Shown piece after piece: positions 27,401-35,223 of a stretch of 64,000 bases of DNA. Under the pieces are notes generated by a model. The model had not been told where the DNA came from. It saw only the letters and a list, made by a program, of their open reading frames with translations, and made no database searches. The first letter of the stretch is position 1, and each line of letters starts with the position of its first letter. Location: the NCBI GenBank assembly GCA_018389105.1, contig JACATO010002192.1, positions 62,001 to 126,000 on the forward strand, given 5' to 3'. This stretch comes from Nautilus pompilius (Eukaryota; Mollusca; Cephalopoda; Nautilida; Nautilidae). The position numbers were made by a program, and so were the translations under genes.

Positions 27401-30400
27401 TAAAAGGGTAGGTGTCAGCTACACCACAGGCATTAATGACCTTCATCCTTTGTTTATCATTAAAAACACAAAAACTAATCAGTATCAGTAGAAAATGATT
27501 CTTACAGCTTGCATCTTTGTCTTGTATTATCATCAAAGCAAGATACAGCAATTTCTCAGCTACTGTAAGTATATACACTGGTCAAAACAAATACACTAAA
27601 CTATCAGTTTTTAAGAACCATTATCTGAATATTAATATAAATTTTAGATCACAAAAATATTTATAAAATTTGTGCTACCGGTGTATTATTAAACACAACT
27701 TTAACAAAATAACTTAAATTGCTTGCTGGGTTAAATCTCATTCTTTACTCTCTACATGGGTTATTTAAAGTCAATTCAACCAGGTTAATAACTGTGCATC
27801 TCATATTTGGCTTGCATCAAATGAAAAATCTGAAAATCCTATACCTATGATATTTTAAAAGTTACCATAGGTAGGTTTTAAAAAAGTGAACTCTACCTTG
27901 GACCCAGGAATTGCATGCACCATTAATGGACCTCAGCCATCATGTAATTCTGATTACATCAGCCTGCTGCACAACTGTTAGCCATCACATTCTATCTTAG
28001 TGGGTTAAGAGGGCTGAAACTTTGGACCTAACCAAATATATCATAGGTACCTTACATCAACTTGATTACCACAATGTATTTTTTCATACACAAGGTAGAA
28101 ATGATTTACTAAATTTAAACAGCATCTCTAGAGTCAGACATGTCCATCTTTCTGTAACAACATCCTCAGGATATGATAGATGGTTTGAACCATTCAACAG
28201 TGTGCCTGTGCCTCCATGGAGTATGTGCTGCAATCCATTTGGAATTCGCAAGAAAGGGTAAAAGGTAAGAAAAATATTGATTTATATTTGGAATAAGTGT
28301 AAATGTTACCTTAAATTTTAAGAGGGAAGAGATCAGATCAGTTTATCAGAAATAAATTGTATTTGAATGCATGTTGGAAGAGAGCAAGGGAGCCTTTGCT
28401 GGTAAAACAAGGGTTTGTCTCAGAGTGTAATTTTATTGTTCAGCAGCCAGTGATGGATATTTAAAATTTTCAACTTTGTTTCAGGTGGTCTGATCAATAC
28501 AAGAAGAGTCTTGCAAACTTCCTTTGGGAAAAAAAGAAAAATCATCATAGCAGGAGAGACGATGCGACTGCTGCCACACCAGAAAACAGCTAAGCATCAT
28601 AAAGATAAACCCAAAGTAAAGCCTGACAGTATCCAAGTAGATGCCATGTATGGTGAATATGTGCCACCCAGTGCTGCCAAACAGGAGAAAGAGAAAATGA
28701 ATAAGAGCTTGACCATGCATGTATGGACTAAAATTGAGAGCTATCTGAAGCTCAAACTTGACAAGACTAGAAAAATAATACATGATAGGTGTGAGGACTT
28801 AAATACATTCACGAATGAACTTCAGTCAATACATGCAGTTGCAGCCAGGATGGAGAAAGTATGACTTCTCTCTCATTCCTCATTTAGCAGATAATGTTCA
28901 TTCTATATCACTCACTCCAAGTTACTGAATGGCAGTAAGAGTATGTGGGATGCATACTGAAATGTTTAGACAAACTGATTTTGAGGATCTACCAGTTTTG
29001 TTTGGCCCTCAGCATACAATGTTTTTTGGTTTTATTTGATCATATTCTTTGTCACTGTCCAATTGCCACATCTCTTGTTAGCAGGGCTCAGGGATATAAA
29101 CTGGATGGAAAGTGTTTAGTGAGAAAGGGACTTCCTCACAGACATGGCTGAGATAAGATGATATGGTGGATAAAGAGTCTTGCATATGCTGCCTTGGTGA
29201 ACAGAAATGTGATCCACTTGCTGACCAGGACACCAGCCACAATTTCTGCAGAGAGATCAACAGTCAGAAAGGCTGTACCTAGACCGGCCATCTCACTTGC
29301 TGGCCAGAAGCCAATGTGGGCAGGAGTGGTCTGACAATAACTATGTACATGTGATCAAAGTGTGCACTGAGGGTTGGAAATATTGAATGTGGTGTCAGTG
29401 TGAGGCTGTATTTTTACATGATGACGTTAAATGCACGAATGAGTCCCATTGTTTTACACTGTGACAGATGTCAGGTGAATTGATCTGTGATCAGGTGGTG
29501 GTGTTTGGATTCCTCGGTGCAAGAACGAGTATAACAAGACAAACACTGCATGACAGAAATTTTTGGGAACAAATGGGAATGTGGTACCTGTTGTCATCTG
29601 TCATGCATAATAGTTGTCACTTGTTGAAACTGGAATGTTTTTGAGTATAGTGTAGGTGCTGAGGCGGATAGCTGGCACAGTTTGTCTATTCATTGTATGT
29701 CAGCTATTTAATGAAAATAAATGACTGCAAAAGCTGAGTTGTCTGCATTGAGCTCAATTCTCAACAGTGCATCTGCAGTTATATTAACCTTTTCTTTCAT
29801 ATTTTGCACAATAGATTTTGCATGGGGAATAGCAGAGAAAGCATGTGTGAGCAGTTTGTGATTAGTGAGCATGTGAAACTGGTGACGCTCAGATGACTGA
29901 CATAAATATTGAACGGCGAGGTATGCTGCAAAAGGTTCACAACTAAATTCACTGAAAGTGGTTATTTTTGGAAAGTCTGACAGAAGCTGTGTCTTACATA
30001 GACTAGCAGTTCCAATGTCTAATGTTAGAGACCATCCAACCAAATGCTGCCTTGAGTGAATTGTTAGTTACTTATAAGTTAGTCTGGACTGTCAGCATCT
30101 TGTGCTCTTGTGGAATTATGCTTACTTTGAACCTGTGTCTACCAGGAACCATTGTTTACTAATGTGATCAATGACACAAATTGGTGATGACTATCACATT
30201 TGCTGGTCAAAGCTTTCACTCCTAGCTGCTGGCCTGACCATTTTCTGCCTGCAAGCAGATGGAACTGCTCTTACAAGGTTGATTTGCTTTTGATGATGCC
30301 AACATTGCCCATCAGATGAGCTAGAGCTTTGATTTTGAGCAGCTGCAACCTCGAATTTGATGTTGGGGACAAATGGACAGATTATCCTGTTGATAAGAGA

Positions 30401-33400
30401 TTTGCTGTACCACTTATCTGAGCTGCTGGACCTCAAACATGAGTGTTGTGACCTCTTCAGAGTTTATGGAAGGTGTGGTGACATTAACAATTTTGTCTGC
30501 TAGTTCAGCTAATAGCTGATCAGATTTTACATTGTCACTAGGGTGAGGTCACTTGGGGTCAACCCTTGAGGGTTGGGCAGCGAGTACTCTGCTTTGTGGC
30601 TATTGTAGACGGAAAGTTCTCTACCTGAAAAGAGTGGAGGCGAGGGGCGCTTTTTGCCTTTGGCCTGCCTGTCTGGCTGGGAAGGTTAGGCATGTTGAGA
30701 CCGGTTTTCGGACTTGACGTGCTGAGGCTTTTTTCCCAAGATTGGTTTTTTGGCTGGGGAAGCGATCACTCCCAACTCAGAGATTCAGTTTCAACTAACA
30801 TGGGTCACTTACGCAGCCCTCACCCTGGTTGCTTTGGCGGCCAGTTACACAAGGTGCTTCGGTACCTCAACACGGCCTTTTACGCCTATACCAGGAGTTT
30901 GCTCCACATGGCTTCAACCTACTCCATTCCCTTCTCCCTGGAGATAAACACACACACACGAACTTTACACTTGCACCCACACACATGCACTACACAAAAA
31001 AAAAAAAAAAAATAAGTGAACATTACTCAGGTGTCTCTGAAGGATCAACTCTTCAAATATGAGAAGCTGTTTTGTATACTATAGCAATTTGGATAATAAT
31101 TGATCCCCCAACACACCTTTGGTTATAAGTTGTTGGAGCCAATTTTGCTCAGACACAATCATTCTTCAAGTAAGCTCATTGAGTGTCTGGCTCTGGTGGC
31201 TGCTTGATCAGCAGATTGTGTATCTCAGGTGTTGGGAAACAGATGGTGTGTGCATATTTGGTCTCTTAATTGTACCTTCACTTGGGCCAGCTATACATAA
31301 GGGTCTGCTGAGGTTTACCACCATTCTTTTCTCTTCTGATTCTATAATGAATTACTTTTCTAATCACCTCAAACTCAAAAATTTTGAGCGAAGCTTTCTC
31401 TCTCTCTCTCTCATGCACAGACAATAGTGTGAAGCATCTGTCTATCTCCCATCCTATCTGGTATATTAGTTCTGTCCCAGGAAGAAGTAAAAAAAAGTAC
31501 TAGGTTCACCCTCTCACAATGCTCAGATGGTGTCCACACCCTTGTGGTCCAGGCCTGAAAGAAAGTCGGCTAGTTTATCACACGTCTCCAGTATTACGCA
31601 ATGCAAGATGTTTCTGCATTATGAAGGTGAAATTGTTTGTAGGTTATGAGATTTAGTCATTTGAAGTTGGTACAAGTTCATTTAAAGTCTATTTAATTAT
31701 TTTGAGTTATTAGTAAAAAAAAAAAATAGTTTTTAAGTTGGTGTGGCACATTTCTTAATGGTCAAACTCTTGCACAAATGGGGACTGGGTAACTTTCATT
31801 AATACCATCTACATACACTATAGTAGCCAAATGTGAATCCCATAGTGGGAAAATATCCCGACACTGTTGTTTGATTTGACATAAACGCAGAGTTTTTTTT
31901 CCTAAATTTTTTTTAATTTTTAAGAAAAAGAATGCTGTTGAATTTAAGGTTTAAATAAATTTTTGTGTGCGCATTTTTAAAAAAAAAATCTGTTTTTATT
32001 GTTTAATGTAGCCACAAGACACGGCCAAACGGTCAAAAGTTAACTTTCCAAAACGAGACAACAATTCAACAATAATCAGTCCAAACCAGCAGATAACAAG
32101 AAGTCTGAGTGAGGTACGTTCTGCACGCTGAACAAATCCTTTGTTCTTTTCCAAAAATTGTCAACGTACTATTGTTATGGAGAAAAAGAAAAGAAAAAAA
32201 TGTCCTTTGTTTTCAGCTGCTGATTACTGAAATCTTATGAGAAGCGTTTCTGGTCACGTGCCTGCAGGTAATGAAAACAGTTATGAATTCAAGCGAAATT
32301 TGAAATGTAGATGTGTTGGGGTTTGACGGAAAATTTGTGAAAAATCAGGTTTGCGTGATTATTGCCTTTTTTTTATTTTAATGTGATGATTTAATCTCTG
32401 TGTAGAAAAGTATAGTGAGTGTTGCTAGGGGGGGGCTTGTTAGGGTTCACTGTTCAGTCACACGATATTAAAAACTGCATAGTTTTTCTTGCAATGAAAT
32501 ACAGGAAGTACGCAGAATTCTGAGGAGGACATGAAGCTGAGAAACAGACTTTCTTATCTCTATCTCCATTTACTCTGTCACATGTATATGTCTCTCACTA
32601 GTAGTAGTTTTTGTTGTTGTTTTTAGAGAATTCAAGTTTTTCTGACTTTTTTTGGATAAAAAATATTCCATGATTAACTGCCAGAATAAAAACAGAATTC
32701 TGTGGTTTGGCTTCATATCAAAGGGAAATTGATACAAAAGCATCATATTCAACATCTTGCCCAGCACAGCATCAGGTAGTTTAGTTTCCTCCTCAATCAG
32801 AGACCAGCCTAGGTTAAAAATTAGATTATTTTAGTTTATGGTGGACCCAAAAGGAAAGATTTGTAATATAAAGCTGAAAAATAATAATTAGAAAAAAATT
32901 TTTGGTGTGATTTTAAAGTTAAATTCTTCATTTCATATCATTTGAAATTGTTAAAGTTGTGCCATTGTGCTTGGTAAATTTTGTGGAAGAACTGAATATA
33001 AAATGACTACATTATTTAATTTTTTTATTGATGATAGCATTAAAGTTGAATCTTCTTTTGTTCTCAGTTTAAAATTTTTTTAAAAGACATTCACACTGGA
33101 TACCACCATTTTATATCCACAGTGTGGACTGAACATTATTAAGTAGTTTATTTACAGAATATTGCACTTACATATCTGATCAGTTGGTGCAGATGTCTAT
33201 GGAAGATCTCACTGGGTCTTTCATAGACTTTGTGCAGACCACTGATCTGAAAGTTAAAAAGAAAACTATACGGATCTACAGCAGAAATTTAAGCTAGCTT
33301 ATTACAAATCATCATTTGATGTTGAAGTATACAGAACAGACACGGCAACCTCATTACCAAAGGTGCTTGTTTGGAGAACAAAATAATTTACTAGATCTGT

Positions 33401-35223
33401 GTAGTTATCAAGAGACTGGAAAGACTCGGATTATCTATTGATGCAGGTGTTCACCCTGATGAGGCTGTGAGCTGAAGTTAAAAAGAAAAAGGTGACGGGT
33501 TTAAATTTGGTCAGGCCACTTATACAATCCAAAAGTAGAAATGTCTACTGCAACTTATATTAGGACAAAACCCAGATAAAGACAGCAGAGAAAGATTAAT
33601 GAAACACGTCATTGTTTTTCTTTAGTTAGCAATTACTGCTTTTAATGTGATGGGAAAATGTCCAAGATGATTTGATATTTTCTCAGAATTACAGGTGAGA
33701 GTACCTCATTGAAGTATTTAAAATCGTTTTAAGAGAAAAGTAAACAGTATTGGATGTGAATAACACGCCCTATGACTCTTGTGATGATCAGTGTAAAATG
33801 TCAGAATAGATATTATGAAATTCCTAGTTCCTTTAATAAAATTTTGTGTTGTAAATTCTTGGGATGCCTTATAAAACAATAGTTTTAAGAATCTGTTAGG
33901 TGCCATTTTAAGATGTAAGAGAAGTTTTAAATCTTTCAGGCTTTGTATATCTGTTTAGTAGTGTGTCCATTATTAAAATGATGACAGAAATAACATTGAT
34001 TTTTTTTTTTTTCTGGCTCCTTTCTTTTACATGCAGCCTGTGGGATTTTATGTTTTTGAGGATTTAGAAGTATGTGATACTTTTTTTTAAAAAAATATAA
34101 ATATTCTCTGTCTGAGTAACTGCTGCTTTGTAAAGGTTTTACTCGTGTTTGCATGGTATCACACTCTTCAACCACTTCTTTTGTGTCCATCAGGAAATTT
34201 TGATATCATGAAATAGAGTAAATTTTACTTTTTTATATTTTTTAATTAACACTTAAACTTCATAATAGCAGAGCAGCTCTCTTCTCTTTCCTTCAAACTG
34301 TACCCCAATAATTCTTCCCTTGATCACTCACTCTGTTTGATCGTCATGTACTGATTATAAAACTTGGATCATTCCAGCTCTTCCTTTTGAGCTGCTGCTG
34401 CTGCTTGACAAAGTTGGTTTTCATTCGGTTTTTTAAAAGATGTGAATATTCATGGCCATTACACTGACAAAAAATTTAATAGCAAGTAAAAACACTTTAA
34501 TGAAAATAACATTGTGAAAACCACATTTTTAAAACCTTTACACTCCCTCAAAGTGCACAACGTTTCACCTGTGCCAGGTTGTCTTGCACCATAATCAGCA
34601 GATTCTGTCATCCATCCTTAATTCCATCTTTAACCGTTGTACTGCTTCAATAACTTGTTCTGTGATGTAGAGTAGTTTTGTTTTTTTTTGTTTTTTTTTT
34701 AAATTAAAACATCCTTTTCAGAATGAAGATCAGAGTGCGATTGATAAAGCTGTAGATTCAGTGAAGAAAATTTCTGTAAGTACCTTGTATGCAAAACTAT
34801 TGCCTGCTTCATACTTAGGAAATCATTGAGCTTTGGCAGCCATCTTGGATACTGGACCTATCGCGGTGTCTCTCACTAAGCCAAAAGCTTTTTAATGATG
34901 TAACCCGTCAGCTATTAAAATAAGAATAAATCTTTCTTTAAATACATTTTCCAAATTTGTAGTTATTTTTTTTAATGTTAGGGGGGGATCCCCATTGAAG
35001 AAGTGAATCTCTGACTGAGTTTAAGTTTCAGCTCATACAGCATTTACTAACAGTGTTTTTAAAATTAATTTATTTTATTTGGAACTTCAAAGGAGGTTTT
35101 GTTTACTTTTTAAAGGACAAGTTTGCAAATGTTTCATTCATGCCAACCTCTCGGTCCAGCCAGAAGCTGCCAGGTGTGTTGGAAAATAACGCTTTTGAAG
35201 AAATTGGAGATGAAGACCTGTGA
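7424..35223 (+). CDS. SNX17: Sorting nexin 17, C-terminal 393 codons in 13 exons (5' exons outside window)
   Basis: SNX17 is an endosomal adaptor. Its PX domain binds PI3P, its FERM-like module binds NPxY/NxxY motifs of receptors such as LRP1 and integrins, and its C-terminal tail recruits the Retriever/Commander recycling machinery. Exons: 7424-7488, 9501-9611, 10255-10345, 15263-15353, 17343-17412, 21711-21803, 23461-23601, 23861-23923, 25074-25187, 27330-27407, 32012-32113, 34722-34775, 35116-35223. They total 1181 bases, with GT/AG at every junction and matching phases. Diagnostic blocks are TSTDQTEDVLE, VRKLQEFESPY, YWDSSYDDD, FLRLCRTLKYYGYL, TRMRCWR, FEYLLSKDTLQW, CLQGMVDELL and the terminal EEIGDEDL. 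That ending separates SNX17 from SNX27 and SNX31. Human SNX17 is 470 residues, so about 80-90 N-terminal residues (most of PX) are missing to the left; I found no further PX exon in 1-7423. Identification rests on recalled family sequence. Confidence 0.96.
8400..9240 (+). mobile_element. Tc1-like transposase remnant in SNX17 intron
   Basis: Two plus-strand open pieces (8480-8680, 8720-9112) belong to one decayed transposase. The second has WGAWLIEGLYLIILQEHLTR and the C-terminal WPDISPDFLTIEHAWDIFGKK, a degenerate form of the Tc1 WPARSPDLNPIEHxWD motif. The N-terminal DNA-binding part is unrecognisable. Inactive. Confidence 0.7.
9501..9611 (+). CDS. SNX17: SNX17 exon: start of FERM F1 lobe
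   Basis: 37 codons, phase 0 to 0. It encodes the ubiquitin-like start of F1 (VTLDVHLMNGHKITVYI followed by TSTDQTEDVLE). The acceptor is TTTTTCAG and the donor GTATGT. Confidence 0.95.
10255..10345 (+). CDS. SNX17: SNX17 exon: F1 lobe
   Basis: 91 bases, phase 0 to 1. It encodes IPEDLIYYFGLFLVRKE and nearby residues, matching the DLPDDLIGYFSLFLVRE block of the human protein. The donor is GTGAGT. Confidence 0.95.
11230..12780 (-). mobile_element. hAT-like (GTF2IRD2/ZBED family) remnant in SNX17 intron
   Basis: Minus-strand pieces in family order: QWTNELLFCVLQGQS near 12585-12640 (degraded zinc-finger region), LANQQSIFKKHVEENLTAT near 12420-12470, FIIHQSLCAV (11911-11945), NFIRILSLKYCQFQQFL (about 11834-11880), EKAKPKSELLDP near 11680-11720 and FDLDINEAP (11411-11440). 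Many stops and shifts; inactive. The resemblance is to hAT-derived genes such as GTF2IRD2-like and SCAND3-like proteins, recalled from memory. Confidence 0.6.
12790..15262. other. SNX17 intron, no assignable feature
   Basis: AT-rich. Small open frames at 13479-13661 and 14052-14234 have no family match or conserved motif that I can see. Other parts may be old transposon debris. Confidence 0.4.
15263..15353 (+). CDS. SNX17: SNX17 exon: end of F1 lobe
   Basis: 91 bases, phase 1 to 2. It encodes VRKLQEFESPYISLK and ends in MVLRK plus two bases that complete a serine codon in the next exon. The acceptor is GGTTTTACAG and the donor GTTAGT, a weaker form. Confidence 0.95.
15521..16184. mobile_element. 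Possible non-autonomous DNA transposon with imperfect TIRs
   Basis: The left end (GAGCCCCTCACAAGCCGGGT, about 15524-15543) matches the reverse complement of the right end (TACCTGGCTCGTGAGGGGCG, 16161-16180) with a few mismatches over about 35 bases. Nothing inside is coding. A target-site duplication is not clear. It lies in the SNX17 intron 15354-17342. Confidence 0.4.
16190..17342. other. SNX17 intron, nothing further seen
   Basis: AT-rich with a short AAAT repeat at about 17170-17190. No coding or RNA signal. Confidence 0.5.
17343..17412 (+). CDS. SNX17: SNX17 exon: start of F2 lobe
   Basis: 70 bases, phase 2 to 0. It encodes SYWDSSYDDDLLDNRV and NLLYIQ, one of the most conserved SNX17 blocks. 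The donor is GTAAGT. Confidence 0.96.
18400..19670 (-). mobile_element. MULE transposase with FLYWCH-type N-terminus, decayed
   Basis: Minus-strand blocks from N to C: a FLYWCH-like finger area (about 19640-19400) with KARIHTDDEKVRLILRMHSHD and KVKVLKAVTKMNR; ILLSSSRQCLYIKEF (about 19150); the MULE core TWSVDGTFQLTPPFSQLY then FYTLLPNKQRNTYERFF (19110-18960); and the C-terminal MFPPEMWPLYNRV, RTNNHTEDAHQRMQAEFG and DPTIWKV (18600-18460). The first Asp of the catalytic triad is in VDGTF. Several frameshifts and stops; inactive. Its order matches FLYWCH-MULE genes common in invertebrates. Confidence 0.75.
19998..20015. repeat. (CT)n microsatellite, short
   Basis: About nine CT units within the SNX17 intron 17413-21710. 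Confidence 0.9.
20016..21387. other. SNX17 intron, no assignable feature
   Basis: AT-rich. An open frame at 20928-21203 (91 codons) has an ordinary-looking composition (IRLVFACMFDYKPGEMHEYL) but no splice context or known motif, so it may be chance or old repeat. Confidence 0.35.
21388..21452. repeat. (CT)n microsatellite with CCAT interruptions
   Basis: CT units broken by CCATCTCT variants, about 250 bases upstream of the SNX17 acceptor at 21710. Confidence 0.9.
21711..21803 (+). CDS. SNX17: SNX17 exon: F2 lobe
   Basis: 31 codons, phase 0 to 0. The sequence runs AVNDLEHQWVLSTKEQ to LQQKGSKRD and is rich in helix-forming residues, as expected for F2. The acceptor is TTTTTCAACAG and the donor GTAAGT. 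Confidence 0.95.
22690..23010 (+). mobile_element. Tc1-like transposase C-terminal fragment
   Basis: The plus strand reads FEWVVDLNHIEHVWDELLSS near 22855-22915, a degenerate WPxxSPDLNPIEHVWDEL motif with the metal-binding region damaged. Short and inactive, in SNX17 intron 21804-23460. Confidence 0.6.
23461..23601 (+). CDS. SNX17: SNX17 exon: F2/F3 boundary
   Basis: 47 codons, phase 0 to 0. It opens FLRLCRTLKYYGYLHF and continues into the first F3 strands (VLLAVGNKELSFRVK). The acceptor CTTTTTGTTAG follows a T-rich intron end; the donor is GTAAGT. Confidence 0.96.
23861..23923 (+). CDS. SNX17: SNX17 exon: F3 lobe
   Basis: 21 codons, phase 0 to 0, encoding FKITRMRCWRITTI. The intron before it (259 bases) is the shortest visible in the gene. 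The acceptor is TGTGTTTTAG and the donor GTAAGT. Confidence 0.95.
25074..25187 (+). CDS. SNX17: SNX17 exon: F3 lobe, cargo-binding tryptophan
   Basis: 38 codons, phase 0 to 0. It ends FEYLLSKDTLQWITIKSSQ. The tryptophan of LQW matches the human F3 residue implicated in NPxY cargo binding. The first dozen residues (DNNSNRN region) form a loop that is longer and serine/glycine-rich in vertebrates. Confidence 0.95.
25534..26814 (-). mobile_element. Full-length mariner element, 1281 bp
   Basis: Inverted terminal repeats CGAGGTGTGTCAGAAAAGAA (from 25534) and, on the other strand, TGAGGTGGGTCAGAAAAGTA (ending 26814). Both are flanked by TA (25532-25533 and 26815-26816), the expected target duplication. 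Length and single transposase gene fit mariner. It sits antisense in SNX17 intron 25188-27329. Confidence 0.9.
25598..26635 (-). pseudogene. Mariner transposase pseudogene (346 codons, dead)
   Basis: A single frame runs from ATG at 26635 to TAG at 25598, the usual mariner length. The helix-turn-helix region (NLKFLVRLGKTQSEA, VFEWHKSFKEGR, GRPSTSRTE), first Asp (SSDESWIFEYD) and second Asp (LLHYDNAPAHN) are clear. The third Asp, expected 34 residues after the second in YSPxLAPCD, is gone: the sequence reads YSPNLAPCVKLKG, an in-frame loss of about five codons. Premature stops occur at codon 6 (TGA), after DSV (TAG), after KKARQ (TAG) and after MTEL (TGA). There is no frameshift. Catalytically dead by two independent routes. 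Confidence 0.9.
26840..27329. other. SNX17 intron, nothing further seen
   Basis: AT-rich sequence between the mariner element and the exon at 27330. No support for other features. Confidence 0.5.
27330..27407 (+). CDS. SNX17: SNX17 exon: last F3 helix
   Basis: 26 codons, phase 0 to 0. It encodes CLQGMVDELLAKK, almost identical to human, then the basic stretch GKHIKR. The next SNX17 exon in phase is at 32012. The open reading around 28485 would hit a stop within three codons if joined here. Confidence 0.95.
28216..28864 (+). CDS. Putative nested two-exon gene, 142 residues, unrecognised
   Basis: It lies inside the SNX17 intron 27408-32011 on the same strand. Exon 1 (28216-28264) starts at an ATG with G at +4 (CCTCCATGG) and ends AAAG|GTAAGA. 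Exon 2 (28485-28864) follows a GTTTCAG acceptor and stays open 126 codons to a TGA. The phases join (G plus GT). The product starts MEYVLQSIWNSQERV, then a basic stretch (RRVLQTSFGKKRK), MRLLPHQK, MYGEYVPPS and a charged helical C-terminus (MHVWTKIESYLKLKLDK) ending MEKV. No signal peptide or membrane segment is visible; it is predicted soluble and basic. The stop region GTATGA could be a donor, so the C-terminus may extend. A possible poly(A) signal is at 29716. I do not recognise the family. Confidence 0.6.
28870..29690. other. SNX17 intron downstream of the nested gene, unassigned
   Basis: Could include the 3' UTR of the nested gene (AATAAA at 29716) or flanks of the Gypsy remnant. No conserved coding motif is recognised. 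Confidence 0.35.
29690..30600 (-). mobile_element. Ty3/Gypsy retrotransposon remnant with RT deleted
   Basis: From right to left on the minus strand: the gag C-terminus (DQLLAELADKIVNVTTPSI near 30530-30475), a damaged zinc-knuckle area (CWHHQKQ near 30300), an aspartic protease active site WFLVDTGS (30129-30152), then directly RNase H sequence (FAAYLAVQYLCQSS, QFHMLTNHKLLTHAF, ADALLRIELNA; 29950-29744). The reverse transcriptase that should separate protease and RNase H is absent, and no integrase or LTR is seen. Antisense to SNX17. Confidence 0.75.
30628..31014 (+). repeat. SINE-like dispersed repeat, copy B
   Basis: Homologous to 6329-6686, sharing GAGGGGCGCTTTTTGCCTTT at the start and CACGAACTTTACAC before the A tail. 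The tail here is a longer uninterrupted A run ending ATAA, preceded by a CA-rich segment. No clear target-site duplication. Confidence 0.65.
31020..32011. other. SNX17 intron, nothing further seen
   Basis: AT-rich with a short CT run near 31397-31411 and A/T homopolymers near the acceptor. No gene signal. Confidence 0.5.
32012..32113 (+). CDS. SNX17: SNX17 exon: linker to C-tail
   Basis: 34 codons, phase 0 to 0. It is rich in K/R, N and S and continues the basic linker after F3. It is poorly conserved, so the assignment rests on phase, splice sites (TAATGTAG / GTACGT) and position. Confidence 0.85.
32114..34721. other. SNX17 intron, nothing seen
   Basis: AT-rich intron of 2.6 kb. Only chance-length open frames and homopolymer runs; long T runs lie before the acceptor at 34721. 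Confidence 0.5.
34722..34775 (+). CDS. SNX17: SNX17 exon: C-terminal linker
   Basis: 18 codons, phase 0 to 0, encoding an acidic then basic segment (NEDQSAIDKAVDSVKKIS). The acceptor CTTTTCAG lies after long T runs; the donor is GTAAGT. Confidence 0.85.
35116..35223 (+). CDS. SNX17: SNX17 terminal exon with Retriever-binding tail and stop
   Basis: 35 codons plus TGA. It ends NNAFEEIGDEDL, matching human NFAFEGIGDEDL. In vertebrates the final leucine is needed for Retriever binding, so that interaction is probably conserved. The stop is at 35221-35223. Confidence 0.96.
   Translation, partial: DKFANVSFMPTSRSSQKLPGVLENNAFEEIGDEDL

Noticed and set aside
28485..28610. Exon at 28485 read as part of SNX17
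   Set aside because: Joining in phase from 27407 meets TGA at once. Direct joining 27407 to 32012 keeps phase and matches the basic linker of the family.
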